Of a stretch of 64,000 bases of DNA, positions 46,052-58,407 are shown one piece after another. The notes under the pieces are model-generated. The model saw nothing but the letters and a program-made list of their open reading frames with translations. It was not told the DNA's origin and made no database searches. Position 1 is the first letter of the stretch; the number at the start of each line of letters is the position of its first letter. Where the stretch lies: positions 2,604,001 to 2,668,000 of the forward strand of contig NW_026944387.1 in assembly GCF_033439725.1 (NCBI RefSeq), in the 5' to 3' direction. This stretch comes from Neurospora tetraspora. Taxonomy: Eukaryota; Ascomycota; Sordariomycetes; Sordariales; Sordariaceae. The position numbers and the translations under genes were made by a program.

Positions 46052-49000
46052 TCACATCAACAAATAAAGCGCCCTAACCGCCTTCTCCGCCGCCGCCACA
46101 TGCCACGGCCGCACATCCGACTCCCGATCCACTACCCCCCTCGCCCTCGCCAGCGTCCCCAGCCCGCGAAAGTGCGACAGCATCTCCTTGAGCAGGGCCT
46201 CGTACACCCTCGGGTACTGATGCGGCTGCGGGATGTTGGTGCCCTCGCAATGGATCACGTTCACCTCCATTGTTACCGGCACGTCCTCCACTTTTGGGCC
46301 GCCTCTCTTGACGAGATAGCCGCTGGCGAGCGCCTGGTTGAGTTCGGTGAGGGATGTCGAGTTGTTGAGGCGGTGGGCGGCGATGACGGCCCATGTCATG
46401 TCTAGTTGGTCGACGAGGGTTGAGTCGGCGTCGGATTCAGTGGTGTTGTTGTTGTTGTTATTGTTGCTGGTGTCGTTGGCGGCGGTAGCGCTGCTACTGG
46501 GGCCGGTACCGATCGGTGTTGGTGGACCCAGGCCGCTTTGGTCGGGGGAGAGAACGGAAGCTTGGGGTGTGGAAGCGGGACTGTTTGAGGAGAGAGCAGC
46601 GGATGGGATCTGGATTCTTTGAGCTGGCGGGATGAGTTGTAGCGACGGGTTGGTGTCGACTGTTAGAAGCGTCAGGCTGACGTTCGCATATGTTTCGGAT
46701 TGTTGCAGGCTAGCCCAGTAATCGATCTCCTGCTGTTCCATCGGGCTGCATTTGGTGACAACTACCCGCCAGTGTACCCGGGCAAAGTGAATATGGTCCA
46801 TGGTGGTCTCCCATATTTGCTGTATAATCTCGGTTATAGACCTGGTCAGTGGCCTGTCTCGCCTACCGAGACAATATGATGTGGTCATCTGCCTCGTTCC
46901 TCGATAATCCGTCCAAGCGGCAGTAATCCACCGTTCGTCCACGCTTTGCGCGTAGGCAACGTGCATACATGAGTTTTCCTGGAGGAGATTCGGGGATGGG
47001 TTTGTGTTGAGCTTGAAATCAATCGCTCGCAGGACCTGCGGCTCGAGGACGATGGCAGGCGCTGGCATAGGCCCGCCAAAGAGCGTGCAGCGATCGTAAG
47101 TTTCAAGACACAGCTTGATGTAGTCGAAAGGAGACATTACCGTCACAGTTGTGTCCGAAGCAATGGAATCAAGCGGAACCAGCTGAAGGACTAGCTCACT
47201 CGTGATCGGCTTCCTGTTGTCTGCCATACACCTCTTGTAGCGCTCGTAGAGATCATGAAAGGCGGCACATGTTTCCACGACCGTACTCGGCTTCTCATCT
47301 GGGTAGACAAAAAAGACAACATAGTTCTTTTCCGTCATCTGGACACTCGTCAGTGCATCTGCGAGGCAGCTCATGGGCCCATCAAATGGTGATACAGCCC
47401 ATTCGTCACGAACAGTCGGTTGTTGCGTCGCCATATATGATAGCAGTCCATCCTCGAGCTCCATGACAGTTGGGAGGATACCAAACGTCCCTAACTTCAG
47501 GGATTCGTAAACACTTCGAATCCGCTGCAAAAAGGCAGAAGCGCTGTCCCGTATGCCGTCAACGTTCGGAAACACGCAGACTGAAACAATATCCTTGGCG
47601 CCTTTTGCCGGACTAAGGCCCAAACTTTCCCAGAAGCTAATGGCTGTTGGCAGCATCGAAAAGGGAGTTTCATAGCGGCGGATTTCTATATGGGGTGTTG
47701 GTATCGGGTAGATGTTTCGAGTTGACATTTCTGGCCCCATAGGCTTGGCTTGTATACGTTGTGGCTGTGCCAGTGCTATCAAAGGCACATCTTGCACATC
47801 TGCGTATGGTTTGAGCGAACACTCGACCGCATCGGCCAGTGACCGTGGCAGAGCCTTCCGTAACCCCTGCATGGAGTACCGCACTGCTTTGGCCAAAGTT
47901 TTGCGCACATCCTGGGGCTTCCGGCTCAGGATTTTGGGAGCGATTTGTAGCGAACCAGTCGCCACTTGCTCGGTAAGTATTTGAGCAATGGTAATAAAAT
48001 CCATATCAGAACAAGAGACCTGAAGCCGTGCTGGCTCTGGGTCTGCAAAATATTTGGCGATGGAAAACTCGGGGACCTCGGGGTGAGACAGCCGAACCAA
48101 ATCAATCGACCCATATGCTGGTGTATCTGCCACAACATTTTCAAGGTCTTTGAAAGAAGCAGTAGTTGAGAGGACATCGTCGTCTAGACGTCGCCTTGAT
48201 ATTCCTGACTTAGCGAGGGAGGGTGCGAAGTCGCTCGCGTCGCTCGAATCGTCTTGATCGGACGCCCAACTAGAGTCATCGGTCTCTGACGGAAGTTCGT
48301 CGCGGCCTGTCAAGCTACCGCCAATCCCGTGAGCTATCCTCGCTAGAAGAGCCCCAAAGTTGGTTGGAGGCTCCTTGGGAGGTTTTTCGACTCTCGTCAC
48401 CAAAGGATTTTGCAGTTCTAATCGCGCTTTTTGCATTTCCTGTACGGCCGGAATCATGTAATTGAAGGGGCCGTTCTCGGTGTACTTTTCGTTGACCAGC
48501 GATAGTGAAGGGTCGAAATCAACCTTGTCAAATTCACTCCTACGTCGCTGAGAAACCGTTGTAGTAGGAGATCGAGGTTTCGGAGGCGACCGAAGCGATG
48601 CCTTGATTCGCTTGTACACAGTCTCTCGGTTAAAGGGGCTTGACTGTCTTTTGATTCCTATCGTGGAATTACGATTGAAGCTCTCTTGATTTGCTTGCTG
48701 TCGACTTCCTTCAGCGAGAGTGCTGCGTGCATGTTTAAGCTCGGGTTTGGTGAATTCTGGCGGCGCTGGCTGCGTATTCGTCTTGTATTCTTCCACTCTG
48801 TTGTTAGTCTGGGGAGTTGAGTTAGTTGGTTGGCCCGTATCAGCAGACAAATCCATTGCCGTTCCCAGCTCTGGTATTGCGCCAAGATTCATCTCGACAC
48901 CCTCGGATTGTTCGTTGAGTTGTTCGTCGAAGAAGTTGAAATCGGCGTCGGTAAGCTCGTTGCCTTCGAACATGTCTTCCCCGAGGTCGCCGAACATATT

Positions 49001-50718
49001 GTCGCCCTCCAAAAGATTCCCAGCCTGTTGCTCCCGCTTGTTGTCCCCGCCTTCCCAGCCATTGCCAAAGTTCTCCGCATGGGGGGCGTTGTTCTGTATC
49101 ACAGTATCTATGCCAGCCATCGCATTAAGCTGGGGTTGATTTGCAGGACTGGCAGCGAAGCCTGTCTCGACAGAGGAAGCCATGCCTAATGGTTGAATTC
49201 CGTCCGGAGGTGTCGGATACATTGCGCTGGAAGCGGCTATGGCCCCGCTGTTGCTCGGCCGGCGCAGCGCCATAGGCGACGCAGCACTAATCTGGTTGTT
49301 CTTTGAATCAGCATCAGCAATACTGCGAGACACGGCTGCTAGCGCCTCCCTCTCGTCTTTTTCCTTCTTTCGCTTTGCGATCGTCTCTTCTCGCTCAGGA
49401 AAACCTTGGCACCATTGCCTCGCGTCATCTACCGGGTCTAGCGATTCGGATGCGCTCGCCACCAGTGCCTTGGATGAACGGTTATCAGCTCCAGCCTCGA
49501 TCCTTGGTTTTCTAAAGCAAAGCACCGATGGCCAAGCCGCGATTTGAGGTGGGTTCATCAAAGGAGCTCTCTTGGCGTCTTGCCTGTGTTCGTATGGTTT
49601 TCGCTGCAGGAAATGAACATTGAACCAGGAGCAGCCATTGATCAGCGAAGGTGAGATACCACGCATTTGGAGTACTTTGCAACAAGTTGCCTTCCATTGT
49701 GAGAGCCTATCGGTTGGATCCGGCCTTAGACGACTGATTTGGGTGTCTGGCGATTGGCCATACCCGCTATCAAGTCCATATACGTCTCCATCCACTGGAT
49801 TCATCATGGAACCAAACGCCCCAAGGGGAGCAGCAAGCACCACTGGATTTGATGGGAGCATGTTAGACCGCGCCAACTCGGCAAACGATGCCAGTCCCTC
49901 AAGCAAAGAGACGGAAAGAGAAATGACGAGTGTCCCGGTCGATGTAAGGTACACGCGAAAAGTACCCAAGGCAGAAGTATGTGGCTTCGGGCCCAGGGTG
50001 AACTCGTCCAAGTAGTAGGCTTGGGAGGGAAGCAATATCGACCTGTGATCCAGCGGAATTGCGCCTATCGTGTGGCACAACGAGGAGGATAGAGATGCCA
50101 GAGTCGCAGTGATGAAGAAGTCGTATTTCTCCTTAATGGGCACGTGGGCGAAGCGATCCGAGTCCGGCATGATATGCGACGCGCCCTTGTTATCCATAAC
50201 TGGAGCGCCGGGCATGGCTCCTGCTGCCGTGGGAAAGGCAGAGGCCTGCGGATTCCGAAATGCTGTGTCAAGGGCAGAACCGGCAGATGACGAGCTGTTT
50301 GGAGTGTTGAGAGAGTTTGTCCCGAGCTGTCTGCTTCTGAACAAGCTGCTGGGTTCAAAGCCGCCTTCTCCAGACAAGCCTAGCGAGTAACCGCAGACCT
50401 CCATCTTGGCGGTGAGCCCTCTCTCCTCGGGCCCCAACGACGAGCCATCCTTGGTGGTCAGGTAGAAACACCATATACATCGCCTCGTTGTATCGACGTG
50501 GACAAGGTGGCCATCGCGGCGCAAGGCATCTTCGACGACCTGTGGCTGGAAGGTGTAAGAAGCTGTGTTGGCGGCAACGGGTTCGTAAACGCGAAAGGCA
50601 ATGGCGGAAAGATTATTCTGCAAGAGAGACGCGTGAGTAGGGGGGGCGGAGGGTCCGAGGATAAGACAGGCCAGCATACAATTAGCAAGGTATTGGTATC
50701 ATAGTCGCCAGTGTCCAT
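46052..50718 (-). CDS. ssn2: Mediator subunit 13 (Ssn2/Srb9)
   Basis: MED13 is the largest subunit of the Mediator kinase (CDK8) module and links that module to core Mediator, restraining RNA polymerase II recruitment in the nucleus. Exon 1 (50,718-50,680, 13 codons, MDTGDYDTNTLLI) joins exon 2 (50,617-46,052) across a 62-nt intron (GTATGC...TTGCAG), giving NNLSAIAFRVYEP at the junction. The product is 1,534 residues, usual for Sordariomycetes. The N terminus (to about 400) and C terminus (from about 870) are conserved; both parts read like the family, and the protein ends RPWHVAAAEKAVRALYLLM, a typical MED13 end. The middle is disordered and acidic (DLGEDMFEGNELTDADFNFFDEQ). A poly-Asn run is coded by GTT repeats at about 46,440-46,462. 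Without the small first exon the start would be missed. It is divergently arranged with NOL10. Confidence 0.93.
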
Positions 50719-51540
50719 ATCTGAAATAGAGATGCCTTGTTAGGCGGAGTCGCAAAAGTCGTAGTGACCATGCACCGGGCGTTAGCGGAGTGGGAGCAGG
50801 GCGCATGTAGGCCGGTGACGGCGACCTGATGGATGGTGTGATGGCGTGTTGTTGAGATGAAAGTCTATGGTGGCGGCGCTCAGAAGTGGAAGCTGAACTT
50901 CAAGCATGGATGATGGACTCGGTAGTTGTTCTTGATACGTCGTTGGGATGCTGGACTCCATGGCAGCAAAGGCCCCTGTCCAACAGCAGCGCGAACCGTC
51001 GCGAATCACCGACGATGCGCCCACGAGGTCATTTGCGGGTTCGGGAGATGGGACGGAGGAGTTGGAGCTGCAAGGCGGGGGATTCGATGTTTGTCTTGGG
51101 ACTGAAGGATGGAGTCTGCTTCACGTTGGGGGGGTCCAGTTGCGCTGGGACGAATACGGTGACGGCGGGCAGTAATCGTGTCGAGGTCGGCTCGAGGTCC
51201 AGTAAAGGTTCGGGATGCCGATGCGACAGGCGAACAGCCAGTTCGGATCAGCGACGGGGGAGGACCCACACAAATCCACAGCTGGGCAGAGACCCACTGA
51301 AAAGGACCCTGCCGCCAAGCACGATCCGGGCATGCCTGCCAGTGCTTTATCACCGGTGGCTGTCCGCCTTCCTCTTTCGGCTTTGATGGCGCTTCTCAAA
51401 ACTTTTGCAGATTTTCTGCCGCAAAAAGTTCAGATACGGGTTAGGGTTGTTCTCCAAAACTTCCACTTCCCTTCAGCATTCTCTTTCTCCAGCAACTTCC
51501 ATCCTTGCCCCATCCATCATCACCAACAACACCACCCATC
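50719..51540. other. Divergent promoter region, MED13 / NOL10
   Basis: These 820 bp separate the start codons of two divergent genes. Frames open in this stretch lie on both strands and lack domains. The last 60 bases before NOL10 are pyrimidine-rich and then CA-rich (CCATCATCACCAACAACACC), typical of fungal 5' leaders. Confidence 0.5.
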
Positions 51541-53528
51541 ATGAAGTTGACAAATCCCGGCGCGGTGCCAGTGTACGTACCCTCGTTCTTGTCAAGTCTA
51601 CATCTTCTTCAAATGCTGACTGTGACTGCAGATACACCGTATCTGGGCCGTCGACTGCGAGACCCCTTCCAGAATGGCTCGCCCGCCGTAGAAAGAGATC
51701 GGCCAAGTACGAACCTGAAGAACTCAACAACTTTGAGCTCCTCCAAAACTTCGACTTCGAGGAGGCCAGTAACTGCGTCCGCGTCAGTGACGATGGCAAC
51801 TGGATCATGAGCTCCGGTACCTACAAGCCCCAGTTCCACGTCCATAACACCCAGGAATTGTCGCTGTCCTTCGCTCGCCATACAAAATCCGAGAACACAA
51901 CCTTCATTATGCTCAGCCAAGATTACACCAAGAGCGTACACCTCCAATCCGACCGTTCGATCGAGTTCCATACCCCCATGGGATGCCACTACGAAGTCAG
52001 ACTCCCACGTTTCGGCAGAGACCTCGCATATCTTCGCCAAAGTACAGAAGTGCTCATTCCCTCCGTCGGTTTGAGCGCCGATGGTTCTGGTATGGGTGAG
52101 GTTTTCCGTCTCGATCTGGAGCGCGGCCAGTTTTTGAGGCCGTGGCAGGTGGATGTCGGTGAAGATGAGCCCGGTGCTGGTCTTCAGGGAGGCATCAACG
52201 TCGGAGCTGTCAATGTCGCGGCCGTCGCCGAGTCCACACACGGTCTTTGCGCCTTCGGAACGACCCTCGGCACAGTCGAGTTCTACGATCCCCGTAGCAG
52301 GAATCGCGTTGCTGTTTTGGGCGGTCAAGAGGGCGAGGTTACTGCGTTGGATTACAGCAGGGACGGTCTCTCCCTTGCGCTCGGAACAGGCACGGGTATT
52401 GTTCAAGTTTTCGATCTGAGAAACCCTCGCCCGCTTATGAAGAAGGATCAGGGCATGGGTCTTCCCATCAAGAACATCATCCACTTGACGACCCCTACCG
52501 AGGAAAAGAAGCTTCTTACGGCCGATAAGAGAATTATCAAGCTCTGGGACGAACAGACTGGCGACCTCTGGACCTCGATCGAGCCGACCGTCGAAATTAA
52601 CCACGTGGCGCATGTCCCCGATTCCGGCATGCTATTGACCGCAAACGAGGGCAAGCAGATGCACAGTTTCTTTATTCCCAACCTCGGCCTGGCTCCCAGG
52701 TGGTGCCATTTCCTCGACAACATGGTCCACGAAATGGAGAACGAGAAGCGCGTCGACACATACGACAACTACAAGTTCCTTACGATACCCGAACTCAAGC
52801 AGCTCAGCTTGGCTCACTTGGTTGGCAAGACCAACCTGTTGCGTCCTTACATGCACGGTTACTTCGTACATTCCAAGTTGTACGATCAGGCTCGTCTCAT
52901 TGCCAACCCTTACGTCTGGGAAGAGGAGCGGGCCAAGCGCGTCAAGGAGAAGGTTGAGAAGGCTCGTGAGAGCCGTATCAGAGGTGTCAAGAAGGTCAAG
53001 GTCAACCAGAAGCTGGTCGACAAGATTGTTGATCGCTCCGACAAGAAGAAGATTGCCGCTGGTGTCTTGGACGATTCTCGTTTCGGCAAGCTGTTCGAGG
53101 ATGAGGAGTTCAAGATCGATGAGATGTCCAGGGAATTCCGATACCTCAACCCCAGCACCCAGGTTGGCGGACAAGTTTCAGTACAGCACGTCAACGACGA
53201 CTCTTCAGTTACCAGCAACAGCGACGATGAAAGCGATCCAGAAAGCGAGGTCGAGAACAAGAAGAAGAAGAAGAAGAGCAAGGATGACGTGGTCATGCAG
53301 GTTTCGTCGTCCAAGATCGCGGGTGGCAAGGCGAAGGATACGGCATTCGGCCAAAGAGCCCCCAAGACTGGGCGCGTCACCAAGGTCCGGACGGACGTGG
53401 TCGGCGAGCAGAAGGTTACGTTCGTGCCCGAGTCCAGGAAGAAGCAGGCCGAGCCCGAAGCTGCACCGACACGTAGGAGAGACGATGGGAGGAGAAGTGC
53501 AAGCACGAACACCTTTAGACGACTGTAA
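51541..53528 (+). CDS. NOL10/Enp2-type WD40 ribosome-biogenesis protein
   Basis: Enp2/NOL10 is a nucleolar protein of the small-subunit processome needed for 18S rRNA maturation. Exon 1 (51,541-51,572, MKLTNPGAVPV) joins exon 2 (51,632-53,528) across a 59-nt intron (GTACGT, branch GCTGAC, end CTGCAG). The product is 642 residues. The N terminus matches the family: YTVSGPSTARPLPEWLARRRKR, then ASNCVRVSDDGNWIMSSGTYKPQ. WD40 blades follow to about residue 330 (for example TVEFYDPRSRNRVAVL and GIVQVFDLRNPRP). A helical stretch with KVNQKLVDKIVDR leads to the NUC153 segment DSRFGKLFEDEEFKIDEMS at about 500-535. The C terminus is acidic and then Lys/Arg-rich (KKKKKKSK), as in nucleolar proteins. 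I chose the ATG at 51,541 because the longer upstream frame lacks conservation. Confidence 0.93.
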
Positions 53529-53795
53529 AACGCCAGAACCCTATCGGTCCAACCCTATATATCATACATGTGAAAAAGTGATGGTATCTTTCATGTCACC
53601 TCCCCAGGCCGTGGTGAACCGGCTAAAAACCATCATTGCCGTCTACGGCATTCCTCTTTCCGAAATATGAGTCGCAAAGCAATAGGCTCGCGCGACCAGC
53701 GATACCCAAAATATACCCCAAGCTTGCCATTTTCGTCACCAAACGGTTCATTATTTCAACTCGTGCTGTCCGATCTCCTCCAGTGCCATACCAGC

Positions 53796-54326
53796 TCACT
53801 TGCGGCTAAAGTTGATGCGTGTTTTACCCGACTTCTCCGGCTTCTCCAAGCCCTTCTCCAGATCCAGGTGCTCGGGCTCGATGCGCGGTGTTGGTGGCAC
53901 ATCATCGATCCTCACGCGGCCCTTATTTTGAGATCGGGTTGATCGGAAAGATCCCTTGACTGATCTGGGGAATTCGCTGCGTCGTGGTGTCAAAGCCGTC
54001 TTAACCCTCTTTGCCGACCTCCGGATGGTCTCCCTGACCTTCCACTCGTTCTTCTTTGCCAGGAAGAAGAGAACTGCGCTTCCGACTATTGAAGGTGTCA
54101 GTTCCATGTTCAGTCAATGAGGCATTGCTGTTGGGCAAAACTTACCACCGAAGATGGTGACGACACAAACAACCACAATGATGGCAATCAGACCACCTTG
54201 AGAAATCCCGACGTCGTTCGGTGACGTCCCGGACGCACCGGCGATACTTCCATCATCTCCCATGTCTGGACCAGCACCGACGCTTCCTGGGTTCGCATCC
54301 GGCTCGTAGTTGGCGTTTGACGACAT
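53796..54326 (-). CDS. Small single-pass membrane protein
   Basis: Exons 54,326-54,146 and 54,085-53,796 join across a 60-nt intron (GTAAGT...CAATAG) to give 156 residues. The intron splits a Val codon inside the membrane segment. Residues 1-43 are acidic and Asn/Asp/Gly-rich with no signal peptide (MSSNANYEPDANPGS). Residues about 44-70 form one hydrophobic span (GGLIAIIVVVCVVTIFG and, after the splice, GSAVLFFLA). The rest is basic (KKNEWKVRETIRRSAKRVK) and ends in a Pro/Glu/Lys-rich tail. The pattern suggests a membrane anchor with its basic side in the cytosol. Such small proteins are common in Sordariomycetes, but I do not know a function. Correct joining depends on the intron, which has good sites. 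Confidence 0.7.
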
Positions 54327-56772
54327 GACTGCGGTTGGGGGTTTCTCCTCCCTCTATATAAAGAACCACTGTTGTCCCAAAGGCCCGGCCTTGTAGTGAT
54401 GAGATTATGATGAGATGTTGGTCTGATGTCGAAGAGGTCAATATGGGCCGAGGTGAGACCACTTATTTTGCGTTGCCCGGCAAGCAAAGTCGAGACCGAT
54501 AGGAAATGCGACGCGCGACTGTCAAAGTCGGGTGATGGATGGTATGACAGTGGGAAGAGAAATGTGAGAAAAATGGAACGGAATCGGGAAGGAGGCGGAC
54601 AAAAAAGGAAGAAAGACAGGCGTTTGGGAGGTAAAGAGGTGGTAGGTGGACATGTATTGTATAAACGCCGGCGATGGCCCCGTATACCCACGGCGGCTAG
54701 GTACTCCTACTTCCAAGAGATGTATATGTGCAATGTTAATGGTCGGTCCCGTCATTCGACGAATGGTTCAACTTTCTCCATACCTAGCTAGGCCCTCTGT
54801 TTCTTTCTCACTCGCTAGTGGTTGCCTCTCCAGAGGAGCTAGTGTATGCTTAAAAGGACCCAATGCCCCCCTCCCCCTCCCCACTCCCCGCTAGGTAAGG
54901 TACAACTGTGATCTGACGATGCCCAATCTTTCAATGCGGACTAGATCTTCACCTGTCGTTGTGTGACGCCGAGATTCGCCTGCGTCTAATCCTCTCCCGC
55001 CCTACTGTGCCTGGGCGTGCCTGGCTGAACCTGGTCAATGGTCTCGATGTTGTCCCACTCGACAAATACATACCATCACCAACTGTTGCATTCGGCACTT
55101 TGTCTTTCCATTGCTCTATTAAAAAGAACGGCTTCTCGCCTTCCCGACTCCATGACCATCCAGCGGCCAGCCGGCCTGTCTCCCTGACCTGACCTGACCT
55201 TATATCCGTTCTGCGCCTTTCTTTTACCGCTGCTCCCAGGGCAAGCCCACGTGTATCCTCCTAGAAATTTTGCCAAAGAAAAAGGTTCAAAAGGTCCAGA
55301 AGTTGTCAGGTACACACACAAGCGGCAACCTACTGATTGGTTAACCGTGGTTTTCTGCAAGCGCCGGGAGTTGTGAGTCCTTATGCGTTTCCGGCCAATC
55401 ACGGCCTGCCATTGCTAGCGTACCTGACTTGTTTCAGGGGAGGATCACAGTGATGGGTTGGGAGTGGACGACGCTGCGGCGCATGTTCCTGGGCGGGGCG
55501 GACAGGGGCATGGGACAAGGGGGGTTTGTTATGTGTGACGGGCGACATGGTGTGCTTGGGTAGTTTTGACGACAAGTGAACTGAACATGATGATCTTTTT
55601 GGCTGATGTTGTCTTTGTGACTTGTGTGGATGGAGTGGGAAGTGGTTAGGTAATAAACACCATGCAGTGTGGAGTTTGGTTCAGTCACGGCATCACTGTG
55701 ACTGTGATGGTCACTTTCACTTTCACTTTCTCTTTCACTCTTTCACTCGCCATTGCACTACCGTATCGTTATTGGACGGACGAACGGGTCAATCGATTTG
55801 ATAGTGCGAAGGTATATAAGGTGATGTTATGCTTCTGTTCTTGAGCTTCAGATATGAACATGTGATGCCCCGCGTGGTGATAGTGATGATGGTGATGTTG
55901 GTGAGTGAGGCACAGATCATCACGGCCGGGGATATCGTTTGGAGGTGTGGTGTTGAGTCTCTGCCCTGGTTCTCATAGGCGTTGCTGGAATCGCTTCCTC
56001 TACGGTATGGGATGTTATCTTCGCTCCCGTTGCTACCCCTCTTTCTACTTTATTTGGTGCTTTGAGGATGGGTTGACAGTTCCAGCTTTGGCGGGTTGTC
56101 TTTTGTTGCGTTATCATTTTCCACAATTTATTAAAACACCGGCAAGGTGGTTATCGTGCGGTTTTCCATTTCTTTCTTCCGCGCCTCGAAGAAGACACAA
56201 GTATAACTTGAGCATTGGCGTTGTCAACATGATGAAGTCGTCCGAGCAAGTGTCACTTACCGCCGACCCAAGCAGCAGCCACATGTGTAACCAAAGCCGA
56301 AACCAAAGCCACAGCAACTTCATGCTCACGATGTAGCCCACAACTAGAATCGTTAGTGTTGTCAACCCATACATAACTCTTTGAAAGGTGCGCAAAGAAT
56401 AAGAGAGAGACTCAGATACCGATTTGAAGTGAACATTCTCATCTCATATCCTGAGTGGAATGGTAACAAGATGGGCCACCTGAATTCATGAATGTCTCGA
56501 TGTGTCGAAAGGAGTTCATTGGTAGACGAGTGCTGTTGTCGATGTGCTTCAGAAATTGAGGGCAATGGTCGAAATTGGACTTTTGGTGTTTTTGTTCAAC
56601 GCCCGCCCTAACAATAAGTTAATAGTACATACGGTCTTGTCTATAATCCGTACTTCACTGAGCACGATGCAGATGCTCTTAATGAAGGCTTTTTCCACCA
56701 TAAGCCTGACACAATACTCCCCATAGATTAACTTTTCCCCTTGACATCCAACTCTGAAAACAAAACCCATCC
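54327..56772. other. Long intergenic region, weak frames only
   Basis: These 2.4 kb hold no gene I can support. On the minus strand near 56,380-56,270 a frame starts MYGLTTLTILVVGYIVS and continues hydrophobic (LLWLWFRLWLHMWLLL) up to a good donor-like GTAAGT; a small membrane protein with an intron is possible but unproven. Short simple patterns occur: CACTTTC repeats at about 55,712-55,745 and GTGATGATGGTGATG near 55,880. Confidence 0.4.
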
Positions 56773-57540
56773 TTACACCCTCTCACTGACCCAAATGGCA
56801 CCTCTGCACCCCGCCCTGATCACTCCCGTCAACAACCAATGCGGCTGCGCCTTCTGGGCATCATGTTCAACAGCATGATCCAGGTGCTCCAGCTCCTCAT
56901 CCCGTATCCTCTTCAACGTGTTAAGCAGATCCCTAAACTCTCCTCCAACCTCGTACCCCTCAGCCTCCCACTCGCTGACCATCTCCAACAGCTGGCGGAT
57001 CTGCGCATTATAATGCCCGCCAATCTCCGTCTCCACCGCCTCGGTGCACGCCATGGCAGCCTCCTTGCCCAGCATGGCGGTGCCCCAGCCCAATCCCGAG
57101 GCCATGACAGACCAGAGAGGGTACAGCGCCGTGGGCCGCACGCGGTGCCGGTAGATCAGGTCGTTGAAGGTGCGCAGATGCGCCGCCTCTTGGTCGTACA
57201 TGTGCTTCATGAGCGGACGCAGCGAGGGGTCCCGGGTAACGAGGGGCGGGGTCTGCCCCGTGTAGATGAGGGTGGCGGCTAGCTCGCCGGCTTGGTTGAC
57301 GCGGAGGGCGGACGAGAGGAAGGCGCGCTGCTCGGCAGTGAGGGGTTTTTTACCCTTGGAAGAAGTTGTCGACTTGGAGTTTGGTGGTGGTGATGATGGG
57401 TTGGTCTTGGGGGTTGTGGAGGGGTTGTTGACGTGCGAAGAGCTGGTGTCAGGCGAGGCCGGGGAGGAAAGGAAGCGCGCGGCGCATTGCCGGACTTGTC
57501 TGGTGGCCGCAAGGGCTGGTCTGGTTGCTGGACGAAGCAT
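56773..57540 (-). CDS. coq7: COQ7, 5-demethoxyubiquinone hydroxylase
   Basis: COQ7 (Cat5) is the di-iron monooxygenase that hydroxylates demethoxyubiquinone, the penultimate step of ubiquinone synthesis, on the mitochondrial inner membrane. One exon, 255 residues. The first 65 residues are Ala/Arg/Ser/Pro-rich without early acidic residues (MLRPATRPALAATRQVRQ), as expected of a mitochondrial presequence. The di-iron ligands are visible: E86 in VNQAGELAA, E118-x-x-H121 in YDQEAAHLRTF, the second-half Glu near 170-172 in CTEAVETEIGGHY, and E216-x-x-H219 in RDEELEHLDHA. The C terminus (GVIRAGCRGAIWVSERV) is typical. It is slightly longer than bacterial forms because of the presequence and a Ser/Pro-rich spacer. 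It is divergent from RTF1. Confidence 0.95.
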   Translation of the reverse strand: MLRPATRPALAATRQVRQCAARFLSSPASPDTSSSHVNNPSTTPKTNPSSPPPNSKSTTSSKGKKPLTAEQRAFLSSALRVNQAGELAATLIYTGQTPPLVTRDPSLRPLMKHMYDQEAAHLRTFNDLIYRHRVRPTALYPLWSVMASGLGWGTAMLGKEAAMACTEAVETEIGGHYNAQIRQLLEMVSEWEAEGYEVGGEFRDLLNTLKRIRDEELEHLDHAVEHDAQKAQPHWLLTGVIRAGCRGAIWVSERV

Positions 57541-58407
57541 TATGGCTGTGATTGTCTTTTTGGTCTTCCGTGTTGAAGAAACACTTGCGATGAGGCTGTG
57601 GAATTTGATGTTGCACGGACCGGATGAAACTGATGGGAAGGCAGTGAGCTCGGGGGAGATGCGCCGAGGCCGAGTGAAAGACGGAACTGAGACCAGGTTC
57701 TAGTTCTAGAAAATCGGCCCACTTACAAAATCACGGCGCACGCCGGCCGGCCGGGGGAAGCTCCATCGCTGCTCCAGTGCTGCACATGCGATGACGTTGG
57801 TCGGCCAGGGGTGAAAGGCCAAACTCAATTGGCAGTTGCCGGTCCGGCAACAGAATCCAACCTTTAGGCGGTGTGGAACTTTCAGGCGCTTTGACCACCC
57901 ATTAACTCCGCCAAGCACTGGACATGTCCGTCGCGCACAGCGGGTGGAGTTCCAGGTCGCGCCGCCCAGTTCCATGCCTTACCATCAGCCTGGACCAGAC
58001 CCCATTGAATTCCTACTGATAACTGCTGGACAATAGGAGAGTTCACCTCCCTTTTAAACTTTAACATCCCGACTTGGACTTTTTCTTGTCTCCTCCTCAG
58101 TCATTCGTCGCTCCCGTCGCCTCATTAACACCACCCGATTGAATAACGACCCATCTCTTTTTTTGGCGCATCGTTAATCCACACTTGGGAGAAGGTTGTT
58201 GGTTTCGATCATCGACTTACAACAATACATTCGACTCGAAGAATCAGTACAGCCTGTACTCGACGCATCTCGGCATCTCGGTCACCTTCCACCCGACTGC
58301 TTACCATCGAATCCTGTTTTGCGCGCAAGAGATTGCATAGCCCTAGCGTCACAGGCACACAAAAAGCACCCTATTAAAGACCGACAGACCGCGACAGACA
58401 AGTGACC
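57541..58407. other. Divergent promoter region, COQ7 / RTF1
   Basis: These 867 bp lie between the two start codons. The stretch next to RTF1 (58,085-58,165) is pyrimidine-rich, consistent with a fungal transcription start region. Small frames here are unsupported. Confidence 0.5.

Noticed and set aside
51609-52613. 334-codon minus-strand frame
   Set aside because: Antisense shadow of NOL10.
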